Below are positions 35,001 to 43,803 of a DNA stretch of 64,000 nt, one piece after another (within the stretch, counting starts at the first letter, position 1; each line of letters begins with the position of its first letter). The stretch comes from Asterias rubens (lineage: Eukaryota; Echinodermata; Asteroidea; Forcipulatida; Asteriidae). A program made the position numbers and the translations under genes. The notes beneath the pieces are model-generated. The model saw only the letters and a list, made by a program, of their open reading frames with translations. It had not been told where the DNA came from and made no database searches. Where the stretch lies: the NCBI RefSeq assembly GCF_902459465.1, contig NC_047076.1, positions 6,456,146 to 6,520,145 of the forward strand, given 5' to 3'.

Positions 35001-35787
35001 CCACCTGTATGGCGCATTCAAGATTTTTCTGATGATGACGTCAGGTGAAATGGGTCAATACATGTTTGTAAGTGACATTGTGTAAACCCCCCCCTCCCCC
35101 CCCCCCCCCCTCTTCATTAAGTGTCTTCATTGTGTTCTGGGAATTTTTAGACAATTTTAGAGGGTACATTTGTGGGGAAACCCTCTGCTACGAACTGGGC
35201 ATGGTATAAAATGGAAAGTTAAAGGCAGTGGACACTATTGGTAACTACTCAAAATAATTATTAGCATAAAACCTTCTGAGGTTGATGGTATAAAACATTG
35301 TGAGAAACGGCTCCCTCTGAAGTGACGTAGTTTTCGAGAAAGAATGAATTTTCCACGAATTTGAGTTCGAGACCTCAAGTTTAGAATTTGAGGTCTCGAA
35401 ATCAAGCATCTGAAAGCACACAACTTTGTGTGATAAGGGTGTTTCTTTCTTTCATAGTTATCTCGCAACTCCGACGACCAATCAAGCTCAAATTTTCACC
35501 GGTTTGTTATTTTATGCATATGTTGAGATACACCAAGTGAGAAGACTGTTCTTTGACAATTACCAATAGTGTCCAGTGTCTTTAAGTTGTAAAGTTTCAT
35601 TGAATGATTTATGTCTGATATACAGGTGTCCTTTGAGTTTCGTTCCGTTCTCCACTCCCATCTCTCCACTATCTTCTTCGATGAGGTCGTGAAGAAAATG
35701 GTGAAGGCGTTTGAGAAGCGGGCAGAGAAGATCCATGGTCCGCAGGCCGTCATAGCCAGGTCCGATCATCTGAGGTATTCATCATGA
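31899..35787 (+). CDS. COQ10: Coenzyme Q-binding protein COQ10, complete
   Basis: Mitochondrial START-like lipid-binding protein that chaperones coenzyme Q for respiration and CoQ synthesis. Exons are 31899-32044, 32157-32342, 33522-33714, 34557-34658 and 35626-35787. All are GT-AG and in phase, giving 262 residues (human COQ10B 238). Diagnostic blocks are [58 protein letters not shown] and [17 protein letters not shown]. The N-terminal 90 or so residues are poorly conserved and should hold the mitochondrial targeting signal, although exon 1 is unusually rich in Glu, Asp and His for one. Exon 1 rests on an uninterrupted frame with matching phase and an in-frame stop just upstream. It is the least certain part. 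Orientation is head-to-head with SF3B1. Confidence 0.93.
31935..31944. promoter_or_regulatory. TCTCGCGAGA palindromic core promoter element
   Basis: Perfect 10-bp match to the CGCG-type element found at TATA-less, often bidirectional, housekeeping promoters in animals. It is the only such site noticed between the divergent SF3B1 and COQ10 genes. Confidence 0.6.
32157..32342 (+). CDS. COQ10: COQ10 exon 2
   Basis: Starts after TTTTTTTCAG and encodes CRSLATQST through [16 protein letters not shown]. The last part matches human [14 protein letters not shown]. Phase 2 at both edges. Confidence 0.9.
32636..33018. mobile_element. MITE family A, copy 4
   Basis: 383 bp in a COQ10 intron, with TTAA at the right (33019-33022) and a mutated ATAA at the left. 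The termini are AGGCAGTGGACACTATTGG and its complement. The central palindrome GAGACCTCAAG/CTTGAGGTCTC-type hairpin is well kept. Confidence 0.85.
33522..33714 (+). CDS. COQ10: COQ10 exon 3
   Basis: Encodes [19 protein letters not shown] through VVKPNLVK, the start of the START-like fold with the conserved PWC. Donor AAA|GTAAGT. Confidence 0.96.
33776..33950. mobile_element. Palindromic MITE
   Basis: GTTGCAATGTCACATGGTT and GCAAGATTTTG at the left pair with CAAAATCTTGTCTCTAACCA and TGTGACATAAATATAGCAAC at the right. Lies in the COQ10 intron after exon 3. Confidence 0.65.
34110..34430. mobile_element. MITE family D with MITE family B nested inside
   Basis: GGCCTGATACTTCACGGCAG begins a family D copy that is interrupted after CCATTGCCCTA and resumes at CAGTCATCGCCTTGGTGCC. 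The interrupting segment (about 34162-34300) is family B, with ends TTTCACAAAGAGTTA and TAACTCTTTGTGAAATCGA. A further D-like fragment precedes at 33955-34080. Confidence 0.7.
34557..34658 (+). CDS. COQ10: COQ10 exon 4
   Basis: 34 codons, [19 protein letters not shown] through TCTIDFS, aligned with human ASCTDGRLFNHLETIWRFS. Acceptor TTGCAG, donor TCT|GTAAGT. Confidence 0.95.
34840..35058. mobile_element. MITE family C, copy 2 (TA target)
   Basis: 219 bp with TA flanks, TTGACCC and GGGTCAA ends, and the same internal blocks as 6542-6762. Confidence 0.75.
35223..35581. mobile_element. MITE family A, copy 5
   Basis: 359 bp with TTAA at 35219-35222 and 35582-35585. It ends 44 bp before COQ10 exon 5, so it lies near the branch-point region of that intron. 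Confidence 0.85.
35626..35787 (+). CDS. COQ10: COQ10 exon 5 (stop codon)
   Basis: 53 codons and [23 protein letters not shown], then [18 protein letters not shown]. Candidate AATAAA signals lie at about 35823 and 35875. Confidence 0.95.
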   Translation: MSFEFRSVLHSHLSTIFFDEVVKKMVKAFEKRAEKIHGPQAVIARSDHLRYSS

Positions 35788-35997
35788 CGAACAATACCAC
35801 AACTTCACTTTACTAGCCAGAAATAAATACTAATATTTCAGTAACCTCAGATATTTATATCTAGTATTTTTTATTCAATAAATTAATTAGTGTCAGACTG
35901 AACTATTTTAAGTGTCACAGCTGTGGTCAGCAGCAACTGAAAGATGCCTTTTCAGTGATCTGATAGTTACTGCAGAAGTTTGAAGGCATCTATTTAA

Positions 35998-36619
35998 AGG
36001 CACTGGACACTATTGGTAATTAAAATGGTGAAAATAATTGTTGACATAAAACTTACTTGGTAACATTCAAGCAATAAGCCCTTTTGAGGTTTGGCTGGCG
36101 TGATAGGAGTGTGGTTTGGGTGTTAACCCACAAATCGTATAGTGTTGTATTAACAAAGTGCCCGCCAAATCTGAAAAAGGCTTATGGGGAGCTGATGATG
36201 GTATAAAACATTGTGAGAGTCTGCCAGGGCTGTATGCTTCGTTTTTGAAAGGGCAAGGGCACCAAGGCATTTTCTCTTTGACAAAGGGCACTCTATGAGG
36301 AAATTGTAAATTTCTACTGGAGCATTTCAAGGGCACCAAGGCAATGGCAAGGGGCAACGGAGGCAATCGCCTCTGTTGCCTCCGTGAAGTATCAGGCCTG
36401 ACTCTGGTTATTCCTCACTCAAATAAAAAAGGCCTAAAGCCTTTCAATTAGGCATCTGAAAACACAAATTTGTTCAACAAGGGTGTGTTTTCTTTCAACA
36501 TTCTTATGCAACTTTGATGACCAATTGCAATTTTTTAAAGATTTGTTATTTTATGCATATGTTGGAATACACCAAGTGAGAATACTGGTCTTTGACAAAT
36601 ACCATGGGTGTCCAGTGCC
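35998..36619. mobile_element. MITE family A, copy 6, with MITE D nested
   Basis: TTAA at 35994-35997 and 36620-36623, terminus AGGCACTGGACACTATTGG. At about 36228-36402 a family D element interrupts it. Non-coding, downstream of COQ10. Confidence 0.75.
36228..36402. mobile_element. MITE family D, copy in reverse orientation
   Basis: Runs from CAGGGCTGTATGCTTCGTTT to TGAAGTATCAGGCCTG. It includes GGAGGCAATCGCCTCTGTTG, a short internal palindrome. Flanks read AGTCTG and ACTCTG, a possible degraded target duplication. Confidence 0.65.
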
Positions 36620-36623
36620 TTAA

Positions 36624-38066
36624 GGAGTCGCCCCCTTTATAGGCAGTGCATAAGTTTGAGGAATGATTTGTTTTTAAATAGCTGCAGGCGCTAATATTTA
36701 GTGCCCACTGTAGTATGTGGAATTATTTTTAAAAATCTGTATCAATTGAAATTGGAACATTTAATGTATAAAAAAATTGAGCCAGTAAAATGTGTTTGAT
36801 TTAATGGGTTGGGTGAGGAGTGTTTAGAATAAGGGACGATAAATGGTAACTGAGAGACACGACCTCGGTTGACCTTACCAGTGGGGATCACTTAGTACAA
36901 AACCTTCTAACCGACATCACTTATCTATAGAAATGTGTGCAGTGCACCATGGCAGAGTACAACACACATGTATGAAATGTATGGATAGGTCTATCCATGG
37001 TTTTGTAGCACATGTTCGCACTTATCTAGTATTTTAGGCATGAAATTCTTCCTTCTGAAGTTTGTTTATCGATTGTTTTTACCACCCAAGAATTATCAGT
37101 AAAACTTTTATTAATAATTAGGTATGATAAGTCTATTAGAGCCTTGACCATGTGTACATGTACAGCCGTCGATTTCACCAAACTCTTCCTAACATAGGAT
37201 TAATCTTAGGACTTGGGACGAGTCCCAGCCTTGCACTGTAACATGCAAACCGTAAGATTAATCCCAAGTTAGGACTAGTTACTCTTCCCCACTCAAGATG
37301 GATTGTTTTGTGAAATCGACTGCTGGTAAGCCCTTGGAAAAATGTTCCTACTTTTTTCCCCAAGGACCGAATACCATGTTGTAGTTATGAGTGTGCTATG
37401 CTTAGTCAGGACGTTCACTTTTCAGCTACCCGGTTAACAGCGCAACCACGATCACTGAAAAATAGTTCCTACTACTAGTGTCAAAGTAGCGACTAATTGA
37501 AGCAGGACTAGCCGGGTAGTAAATTTCACTAGTCACCCAGGCCTAATGGTGAGCGATATAATAAAGACACCATCTCACAGGGCCTATTGAAGTGAGGACA
37601 CAGCTACCAGTTAACCTTTTAGACTCTACCGAGCTGGAATATTACCGACTATACTCAGCCCACCAGCAGTTTTTAATCGTAAATGAGATAAGCTTTGTTG
37701 TATGGTTCATTCAACATTGTTTTAACGATTTTTAGCATATTTTGTTTCCCATTTCATTGTCAAGATAGCAGAATTTTAGTTCCCCCGCTGCACACATGGA
37801 CTAAATTTGTGGCCCATTTTAACAAGGTTAGTCTTCAGTCATTTTACTCTGAAAATGTGTTTTTTAAATCATATTTTTGTGTTTATTAAACAATTGGATA
37901 ACAATTGTAGACACCAGAGTATTTTTGCATAATATAGTAAACATGACAATGTAAATTAGTAATTTATATAGGACAATGATTTAACTTCTTTTGATGTGAA
38001 TTTGAGAGAAATAAAACCTAAACATATGGACTGAAATGATTGTACAACTCTTTTTTAAACCAGAGT
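36624..38066. other. Convergent intergenic region
   Basis: Holds the 3' ends of COQ10 (plus) and YAE1 (minus). No further gene is supported. AT-rich, with minus-strand AATAAA complements near 37880. A family B MITE lies at 37165-37325. Confidence 0.4.
37165..37325. mobile_element. MITE family B, copy
   Basis: GTCGATTTCACCAAACTCTT at the left is mirrored by GTTTTGTGAAATCGAC at the right. The arms contain CCTAACATAGGATTAATCTT-type sequence shared with 46894-47062. Confidence 0.65.
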
Positions 38067-38769
38067 TTAATTTAATTTTAAATCATCTAAAAGTTGTTCC
38101 ACATTAAGTTCAGTCAGTAAATGTTTACATTTTCTTGAAATGTCCACCATTAGAGCTTCTTGATTAAGTTCAATTCCAACATTCTCAACACCACTCTCTG
38201 ATTCACTTGATTTTGAGTGCCCTTCAGAGGGATTAGGTTCAGTAAAGTCACTATCCTGGTTGTTCCCTTTGCCACAGGCTGTACCTTCACTTGCATGTTC
38301 ACCTTCTGGAACACCTGACATACACACATTTTCCTGAGGGTGTGTTGATTTGCAACAACCTACACCAGAACAGTCAGATTTGGTCCTGTCACAAGCAACA
38401 CTGGAATTGTTGGTCTTTCCATGTGAACTTACTCCCTCTGGAGCATGCTGCAAACGCTGACATCCAGAAGGGTTGGAGTCACCACAACAAGGTGTTGTGT
38501 TTGGGCCATCATGAGGAACATTTCCACTTATATTGTCTCTAAAATTGTCTCTAAAATCCACAGATTCATCACCTTTTACCCCACTTTTTGATTGTTCATT
38601 TGTAACTTTGGCTTCATCGGGTATCCGTTGGTCTGCAGATGTTTTTGGGGCGACAGTGTCTAGCTGGACAAGCAAAGAGTTGGTCCTTGATCCAATATCC
38701 TCAATCTGTTCAATGTTCAAGCCTGGACGGTGGGAGTGTTTTTCTCTTTCAAAATAGGTCTTCAAAGCT
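38067..38769 (-). CDS. YAE1: YAE1 last exon
   Basis: 703 bp. Begins with the last base of a codon after CTTTGCAG, encodes ALKTYFEREKHSH, a long low-complexity Ser/Gly/Asn/Cys region and the C-terminal helix, then TAA. Confidence 0.85.
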
Positions 38770-41117
38770 CTGCAAAGATTGGAATAAACATGTTTATTAA
38801 ATACATTATTATTGTTCAACAACAAATGTTGTGTGCAGTGGCACAACTGTGTAAACTACTGTAAATGTCACCAAATTACATCATTTTGAAGGGTTGTATA
38901 ATTTTCCTCCATGGTTTATCAATCCTGGAATTTCATATCATTAGAGGGCAAGACCATTTGCATTTTGTAAACGGCACTTTCTTTGTAATTTTTTTTGGGA
39001 AGCTCTTGAAATGGCATCAAGGACAAGACCAGGGCAACAAAGGTCACAGCCTACATTGCCTCCTTGTTTCCAGGCCTGGTTTGTCTATGATTCAAAACCA
39101 CAGTAAGTGAGTGTAATTCACAGTATAGTGATGTTGGGCGCTATCGGTCAATCTGCGCGATCAAACGATCGCGCTGCGCTATCGACCGAGCGCGCTATGC
39201 TATTGAAATATCTGTTGGTCGCGCAGCATTCGGTCGATCGCGCAACAATCGGTAGATCGCGCAACAATCGGTCGATCGCGCAACATTCGGCAACGAACAT
39301 GCGCGATCAACCGATCGTGCGGGAATGGCTCGGCGCGATCGGCCGATTGTGCAGGAATGGTTTTGAGCGATCGGCCGATTGTGCAGGAATGGTTTTGCGC
39401 GATTGGCTGATTGTGCAGGAATGGTTTTGCGCGATCGGCCGATTGTGCAGGAATTGTTTGGCGCGATCGGCCAATGTTCAAGGGCTGAATTCACAAAGAT
39501 GTAAGATTGATCGTAACTGCAAATCAATCGTAGTTGCTAACTAAAGTGTGACGTCACATACAAATCACTATGGTGATGCTGAAAATTTGTCTTGCAATGA
39601 ATTTTATTGCTTTGAGAAATCGCCCCCAGGAATGGTTTACCTGCACGATCGGTTGATCGCGCAAAACTTTTCCTGCACTTTCGGTCGATCGCGCAAACCC
39701 ATTCCAGCACGATCGGTAGATCGCGCAAAGCCTTTCCTGAGCGATCGGCTGATAATGGGAAAAAATACTCGTAGCACGATCGGTAAATCGCGCAAAGATT
39801 GCGCGATTGACCGATTGTTGTGCGATCGAACGATTGCTGCGCGACCAATTGGTCTTAATTGATCTTTCAATAGCGCAGCGCGATCAACCGATCGCACAGA
39901 TTGACCGATCGCGCCCAACATATACAATTGACAATCACCAAATGTATCCAGTTACCTTAAAACAGGGACACATTGAAAATGGGAGTAGTTACGTACGTTA
40001 GAAAGCCCTTGTACATGGCATCTTGAGCATCTAGTTTCACTTGATGTGAGAAGCCTTCATTGAACGCTTCTTGTAATGCTGCCTCCTGCCCTGCGCTGTA
40101 ACCATCTCTGAAACCTTCCTGTTGGAATAAAATAAATTAAACAGTAGTTCAGGTAATTATACAAAAAAGCAAAATGTTGAACTCACTGTTCAATTCAATA
40201 CACAAAACTGTTGACCAGCAAACAGGTATGACCAATTTCATGGGTCTCCCTTCCGAAAGCAAAGAATTTGCACTTCAGGAACCATGGTATTCAGCGCCTA
40301 TCTCAATTTACAGGTTAGCAGGGAACTTTTACTTGCGCACACTTCACATGACTCAGCATTCTTTGCTTACGCAGAAATTCAACGCTTGCACAATAAGAGG
40401 TGTGTCATTTGTGATCATAGCGCAGCATTAGGCGGTAAGCAGAGCCACAAAATTGGGCCCTGGTAGTGGTACACCAGGATTCTGGATGCTTTTCTGGGCT
40501 CAAAATTACTCTCCCGCTTTCGCTTGTCCTTTGTTTTGCAGCTCATAAATAATTGTTTGGTTGTCCTTTGTTTTGCAGCTCATAAATAATTGTTTGTTTG
40601 TTTGTTTGAACGATCTTCCATGAAGTGAACTCGGCAAACTCCTACAAGGGATATAAACACCAAGCTGGCAACAGCCAATCTCTCTCACAAACATTGGTTG
40701 AATGTCTAGATGATTATGAATAACATAAATCAAGAAATTGTGATTCATTAGACGACAATATTTATTATGGTCATTGTGAAATCAGCGGTTAGCCGGGGGA
40801 TTCGAACCCACAACTTTGTGATACTTGTGATTGCAAGTCCTGCAGTCTAACCACATGACCACTTGATGATAAAATAAATCCCATATTGACTCCTTGCTTG
40901 ACTTGGTGGCACCATGTGACAAACCACAAAATGCAAGGAGCTCCTGTTTCCGCAATTTTAGCCGGCCATTCCTTTGTTTACATTTTGAAATAGCCTCTTG
41001 TTATAATACCTTTAAGTGGGAGGATTTGAGTTTACTCCACTCCACATCACTTATGATGGCATCAGGCGACCCATCATCACTGTCGTCATGGAAACGATCA
41101 ACTGCTGATGACTTCAT
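38067..41117 (-). CDS. YAE1: YAE1-like protein (Fe-S delivery adaptor for ABCE1)
   Basis: YAE1, with LTO1, adapts the cytosolic Fe-S targeting complex to the ribosome-recycling ATPase ABCE1/Rli1. Exons on the complement are 41117-41010, 40118-39997 and 38769-38067. They join in phase to give 310 residues. The diagnostic deca-GX3 pattern is visible: EGFRDGYSAGQEAALQEAF and NEGF place Gly at residues 38, 42, 46 and 58, four apart with Ala in the gaps. It is followed by MYKGFLTALKTYFERE. The start ATG (41117) opens MKSSAVDRFHDD, and the acidic stretch before the motif is typical. The 230-residue C-terminus is Ser/Asn/Gly/Cys-rich, poorly conserved and probably disordered, ending in a short helix (CKHLLTELNVEQLLDDL). 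A strong donor at 41956 suggests a 5' UTR exon upstream. The first intron(s) hold foldback DNA. Confidence 0.85.
39132..39920. mobile_element. CGATCG-rich foldback element (789 bp)
   Basis: The outer ends TGTTGGGCGCTATCGGTCAA and TTGACCGATCGCGCCCAACA are inverted copies. Both arms are packed with GCGCGATC words. The left arm has about five tandem 31-32 bp units containing GATCGGCCGATTGTGCAGG. The middle (about 39480-39650) is AT-rich and includes GTGACGTCAC. No reliable coding frame. Sits in a YAE1 intron. A broken copy lies at 49405-50300. Confidence 0.8.
39997..40118 (-). CDS. YAE1: YAE1 exon 2 (deca-GX3 motif)
   Basis: Encodes EGFRDGYSAGQEAALQEAFN, then EGFSHQVKLDAQDAMYKGFL. Donor AAC|GTACGT, acceptor CCAACAG. 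This exon carries the whole family signature. Confidence 0.92.
40524..40597 (+). repeat. 37-bp tandem duplication
   Basis: TTGTCCTTTGTTTTGCAGCT and CATAAATAATTGTTTG occur twice in tandem, followed by (TTTG)n. Intronic in YAE1. Confidence 0.8.
40776..40868 (-). mobile_element. tRNA-derived SINE fragment
   Basis: Minus strand reads GTGGTTAGACTGCAGGACTT and GTGGGTTCGAATCCCCCGGC, a tRNA-like half with a good B box. It lacks a convincing acceptor stem, so a SINE is favoured over a tRNA gene. Confidence 0.45.
41010..41117 (-). CDS. YAE1: YAE1 exon 1 (start codon)
   Basis: 36 codons, MKSSAVDRFHDDSDDGS to KLKSSHLK, ending in AAG|GTATTA. It joins EGFRDGY in phase 0. Confidence 0.8.
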
Positions 41118-41594
41118 CTCCAGTCCAGTCCTTCTTCTGTCTCAATCAACAGAGATCTCTTCCACCCACAGTCGTTGTATCTGAAACTGAAATAAAATCA
41201 TGAAATGAGACAGAATATTAATTTTGGTTTTTACCCACCTATAGAATTACATGCGTTCATCACGTCAGAAGATAAAATAACTAATTTATGAAACTGATAA
41301 TGACATTGATAACATCCCCAAATAACATAACACTGTCACTAACACTACAGGCAGACCCACTTTTGCAACAACTCATCTGCTTAACTGCTCCTTGGCCCTG
41401 GACCTAGATCCTACATCATTCATAGGATGGGTTACCTTCTTTCTTGGATGGATACCAATTAATGATCAATTGACAACAAAAAAAGTAAATTTTCTGGTAC
41501 CAAGGTATTTATGAGGGGAGACCCACCATGCCCATGGCCACGGCTAAAATGAGAATACCCAATGGTGGAATTAGCAGATTCGGATAGCAGCACA

Positions 41595-41748
41595 CTAGCC
41601 CACCTTGTTGAGCTGTTAATGGCTCCGCTTTTACATCGGTCTCATCACTGTCACCGGTCTCATCACTGTCACCATTAATGGTGACAGTGATGAGACCGAT
41701 GTTAAAATAAAAGCTGAGAGCCATTAACAGCTCAACAAGGCGGGCTAG
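41595..41748. repeat. Long imperfect palindrome
   Basis: CTAGCCCACCTTGTTGAGCT, GTTAATGGCT and ATCGGTCTCATCACTGTCAC at the left pair with inverted copies on the right, centred on CCATTAATGG (about 41675). One arm has an extra tandem GGTCTCATCACTGTCACC. Lies in the presumed 5' UTR intron of YAE1. Confidence 0.75.
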
Positions 41749-41955
41749 TAGCAGCACACGTACACAACACAGAGACAACGACGGCGGACGGACGCGCCGT
41801 CAAAACACAGTCAACAACCCAAGTATACAATATAATTCAATAAAAGAGGAATAGAACTGTAAAGTATGGGCTAAAGGGGAACTTCCATTATTTTGAGGAT
41901 TTTTCAATCAATGAAAATAGAGGTTTTTCACGCGAAAATAATAGAACTATCTTAC

Positions 41956-42060
41956 CTTAACGTTCCACGAAAAGAGGGCTTGCACAACATGGACAACAGA
42001 GGGCGCTTTGCTGCCGATGGACTAGTCTTGGCTCAAGACGTAGGTATTTTCTAGCGGACT
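41956..42060 (-). promoter_or_regulatory. Probable 5' UTR exon and promoter of YAE1
   Basis: A consensus donor (TTAAG|GTAAGATAG) at 41956 on the minus strand lies 840 bp upstream of the YAE1 start exon, which itself follows TTTCAG acceptors near 41180. The transcription start is inferred to be a little beyond, near 42000-42060. Confidence 0.4.
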
Positions 42061-43611
42061 GCTTTCGTTATATACTATCGGTCACTGACCTTGGGCATAG
42101 AAAAACCCATATCCTGCCCACAGACAATTTGTTGATTATTAATACTATGCTATTAGTATTATAACTACTGAATTAATCCAAGAATCTAGTGCCCCAGTTT
42201 ATTTTGCAGTTGTTCAATGTGCAGGCTGGTTGCTTGAAATGTCCAAATGGCAATGCTTTGCACTCTCAACCGTGCCCACCTTTGTTTCCGACACGCCTAT
42301 ATTCCTACCTGCCTATGTTCCGACAACCCCAGTGTATTTTCTTAACCCTAACCCAACCCTGGCATGACAATTTTGAGGGCTTTTTCAGGATATCGAGTTG
42401 TCTGAACATAAGGTTGTCGGAATATAGGGGTGTCATTTAGAGCAGTCCCCGTTCCATCACAGAGCAGTATTGAGGCGATACCATTGTACACCAATCAGAG
42501 ACAGGTTCCTGACAATTGGTAAAACGTTACTGGCACAAGTTATACACAAGTCAATAGAAGTAAACAACACCATACACAAGCGTACAATTTCACTAATTCT
42601 TTATTCAACCGGGAGGCCACATCCTTTTAAAATCTCATTCTGATTTTTGTTTTTTTCATTGCAATCAATGAAGTGTTTAAGTTCAAGTACAAATTCCTTC
42701 CCACTTGACACCACACAGTGTAAAGTCGGCCATTCCTACAGACTATGATAGTCATTTGTTGTACGTACAATTATGCATAATGAGTACACACCACATACTG
42801 CATGTAGCACATGGAGTTCTATCAAATTCTATCAAATTCAAGATTGGTCAATGAACCACTTAGCCAAGTAAAATAACTACAACGCTTGGTGCAGAGCTCA
42901 AAGCAAAATTCAAGATACTTGTAAAAATGGCATCAATTAAGAACTATAGAAATTATCCAAATGCCGGTCAGCCAAAAATTGACAAGGATGCTCTTTGTTG
43001 TAAACTTATGGTACTACAATAGCCTTGGAAGGTTTGTTTTACCCCAATATAATTACTGTACATATTGTCCACCCAATGTAAAATTTACCAGATGCTAAAC
43101 TCAATGGGAGACTTTCGAGTCGCTGGAGGCAGTTGACAAAACCGTCCTTTTTTCCGGCTCTGAGTGTGCGCTGCACATGCTCAGAATTGTGCGAGTAGGT
43201 CTGCGCATTTGCACTACTGGCGAGGACTGTGAAAAAGGACCGTCCAAAAGTTTCCCATTCCTTTTACCATAATAATCAGGCAAAACATTTATGAGAATTT
43301 TTTCCTGATATTCATGATCAACAAGGGGCAACATGCTGCTCTAACCATGGTCATGTTCCCTGTTTATAATATCAATACTGAAAATTGATTCTCAATGTAC
43401 ACCAAAAAGGGAACTGACTATTCTGACCTTCCCATTTGACAACAGGAGTTTAGGAGCAAAACATGAACATAGCTGTAATATAACAGCTACTTATAAAAAT
43501 AAATTACGCATACAGTTTTGGGTGATTGGTGCATAACATCAGTTATTAAAATCCTTGGGCTGTAAGACGCAAAAGAGACACAACATCAGTTGTTAAAGTC
43601 AGAGTCATATT
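42061..43611. other. Intergenic region and RPF2 3' UTR
   Basis: No gene is supported. The complement of AATAAAGAAT at about 42598-42607 may be the RPF2 poly(A) signal, giving a UTR of about 1 kb. A short inverted pair around 43140-43240 (AAAACCGTCCTTTTTCCGG and GGACTGTGAAAAAGGACCGT) is MITE-like. Confidence 0.4.
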
Positions 43612-43803
43612 TCATTCTGCCGTTGTTGTGTCTTTCTTGGGTTTCTTCTTTTGTTCCTTCTCGCCATCTTCTCCGTCCGCTGCCTGCCTTTTCAAGGCCT
43701 TGACCTTCCTGGTCTGGAGGTTTTTCAAGTCTTGGCTCTCCATATGAATACGACCCAGCTTGGTGCCAAACACGTCGTGGTTGATGTTCTTCTTCTTCTT
43801 GGG
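43612..43803 (-). CDS. RPF2: RPF2 last exon
   Basis: Starts PKKKKNINHDVFG after TCTTGCAG, encodes NLQTRKVKALKRQAADGEDG and a lysine-rich tail (EQKKKPKKDTTTAE), then TGA. The basic tail fits nucleolar localisation. Confidence 0.95.
   Translation of the reverse strand, partial: PKKKKNINHDVFGTKLGRIHMESQDLKNLQTRKVKALKRQAADGEDGEKEQKKKPKKDTTTAE

Noticed and set aside
38291..38542. Plus-strand open frame of 83 residues inside the YAE1 last exon
   Set aside because: Shadow of the minus-strand coding exon; no conserved content.
39330..39475. Regular 31-32 bp repeats that might suggest a CRISPR array
   Set aside because: Units are directly contiguous with no unique spacers, form one arm of an inverted-repeat element, and the genome is eukaryotic.
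39107..39927. Several overlapping frames on both strands with repeated RSAD/IGRS peptides
   Set aside because: They are translations of the GCGCGATC foldback repeat in different frames; the periodic peptide comes from the tandem DNA, not from a protein family.
40776..40868. Possible tRNA gene on the minus strand
   Set aside because: Good B box but incomplete cloverleaf by eye; similar fragments elsewhere in the window favour a SINE.
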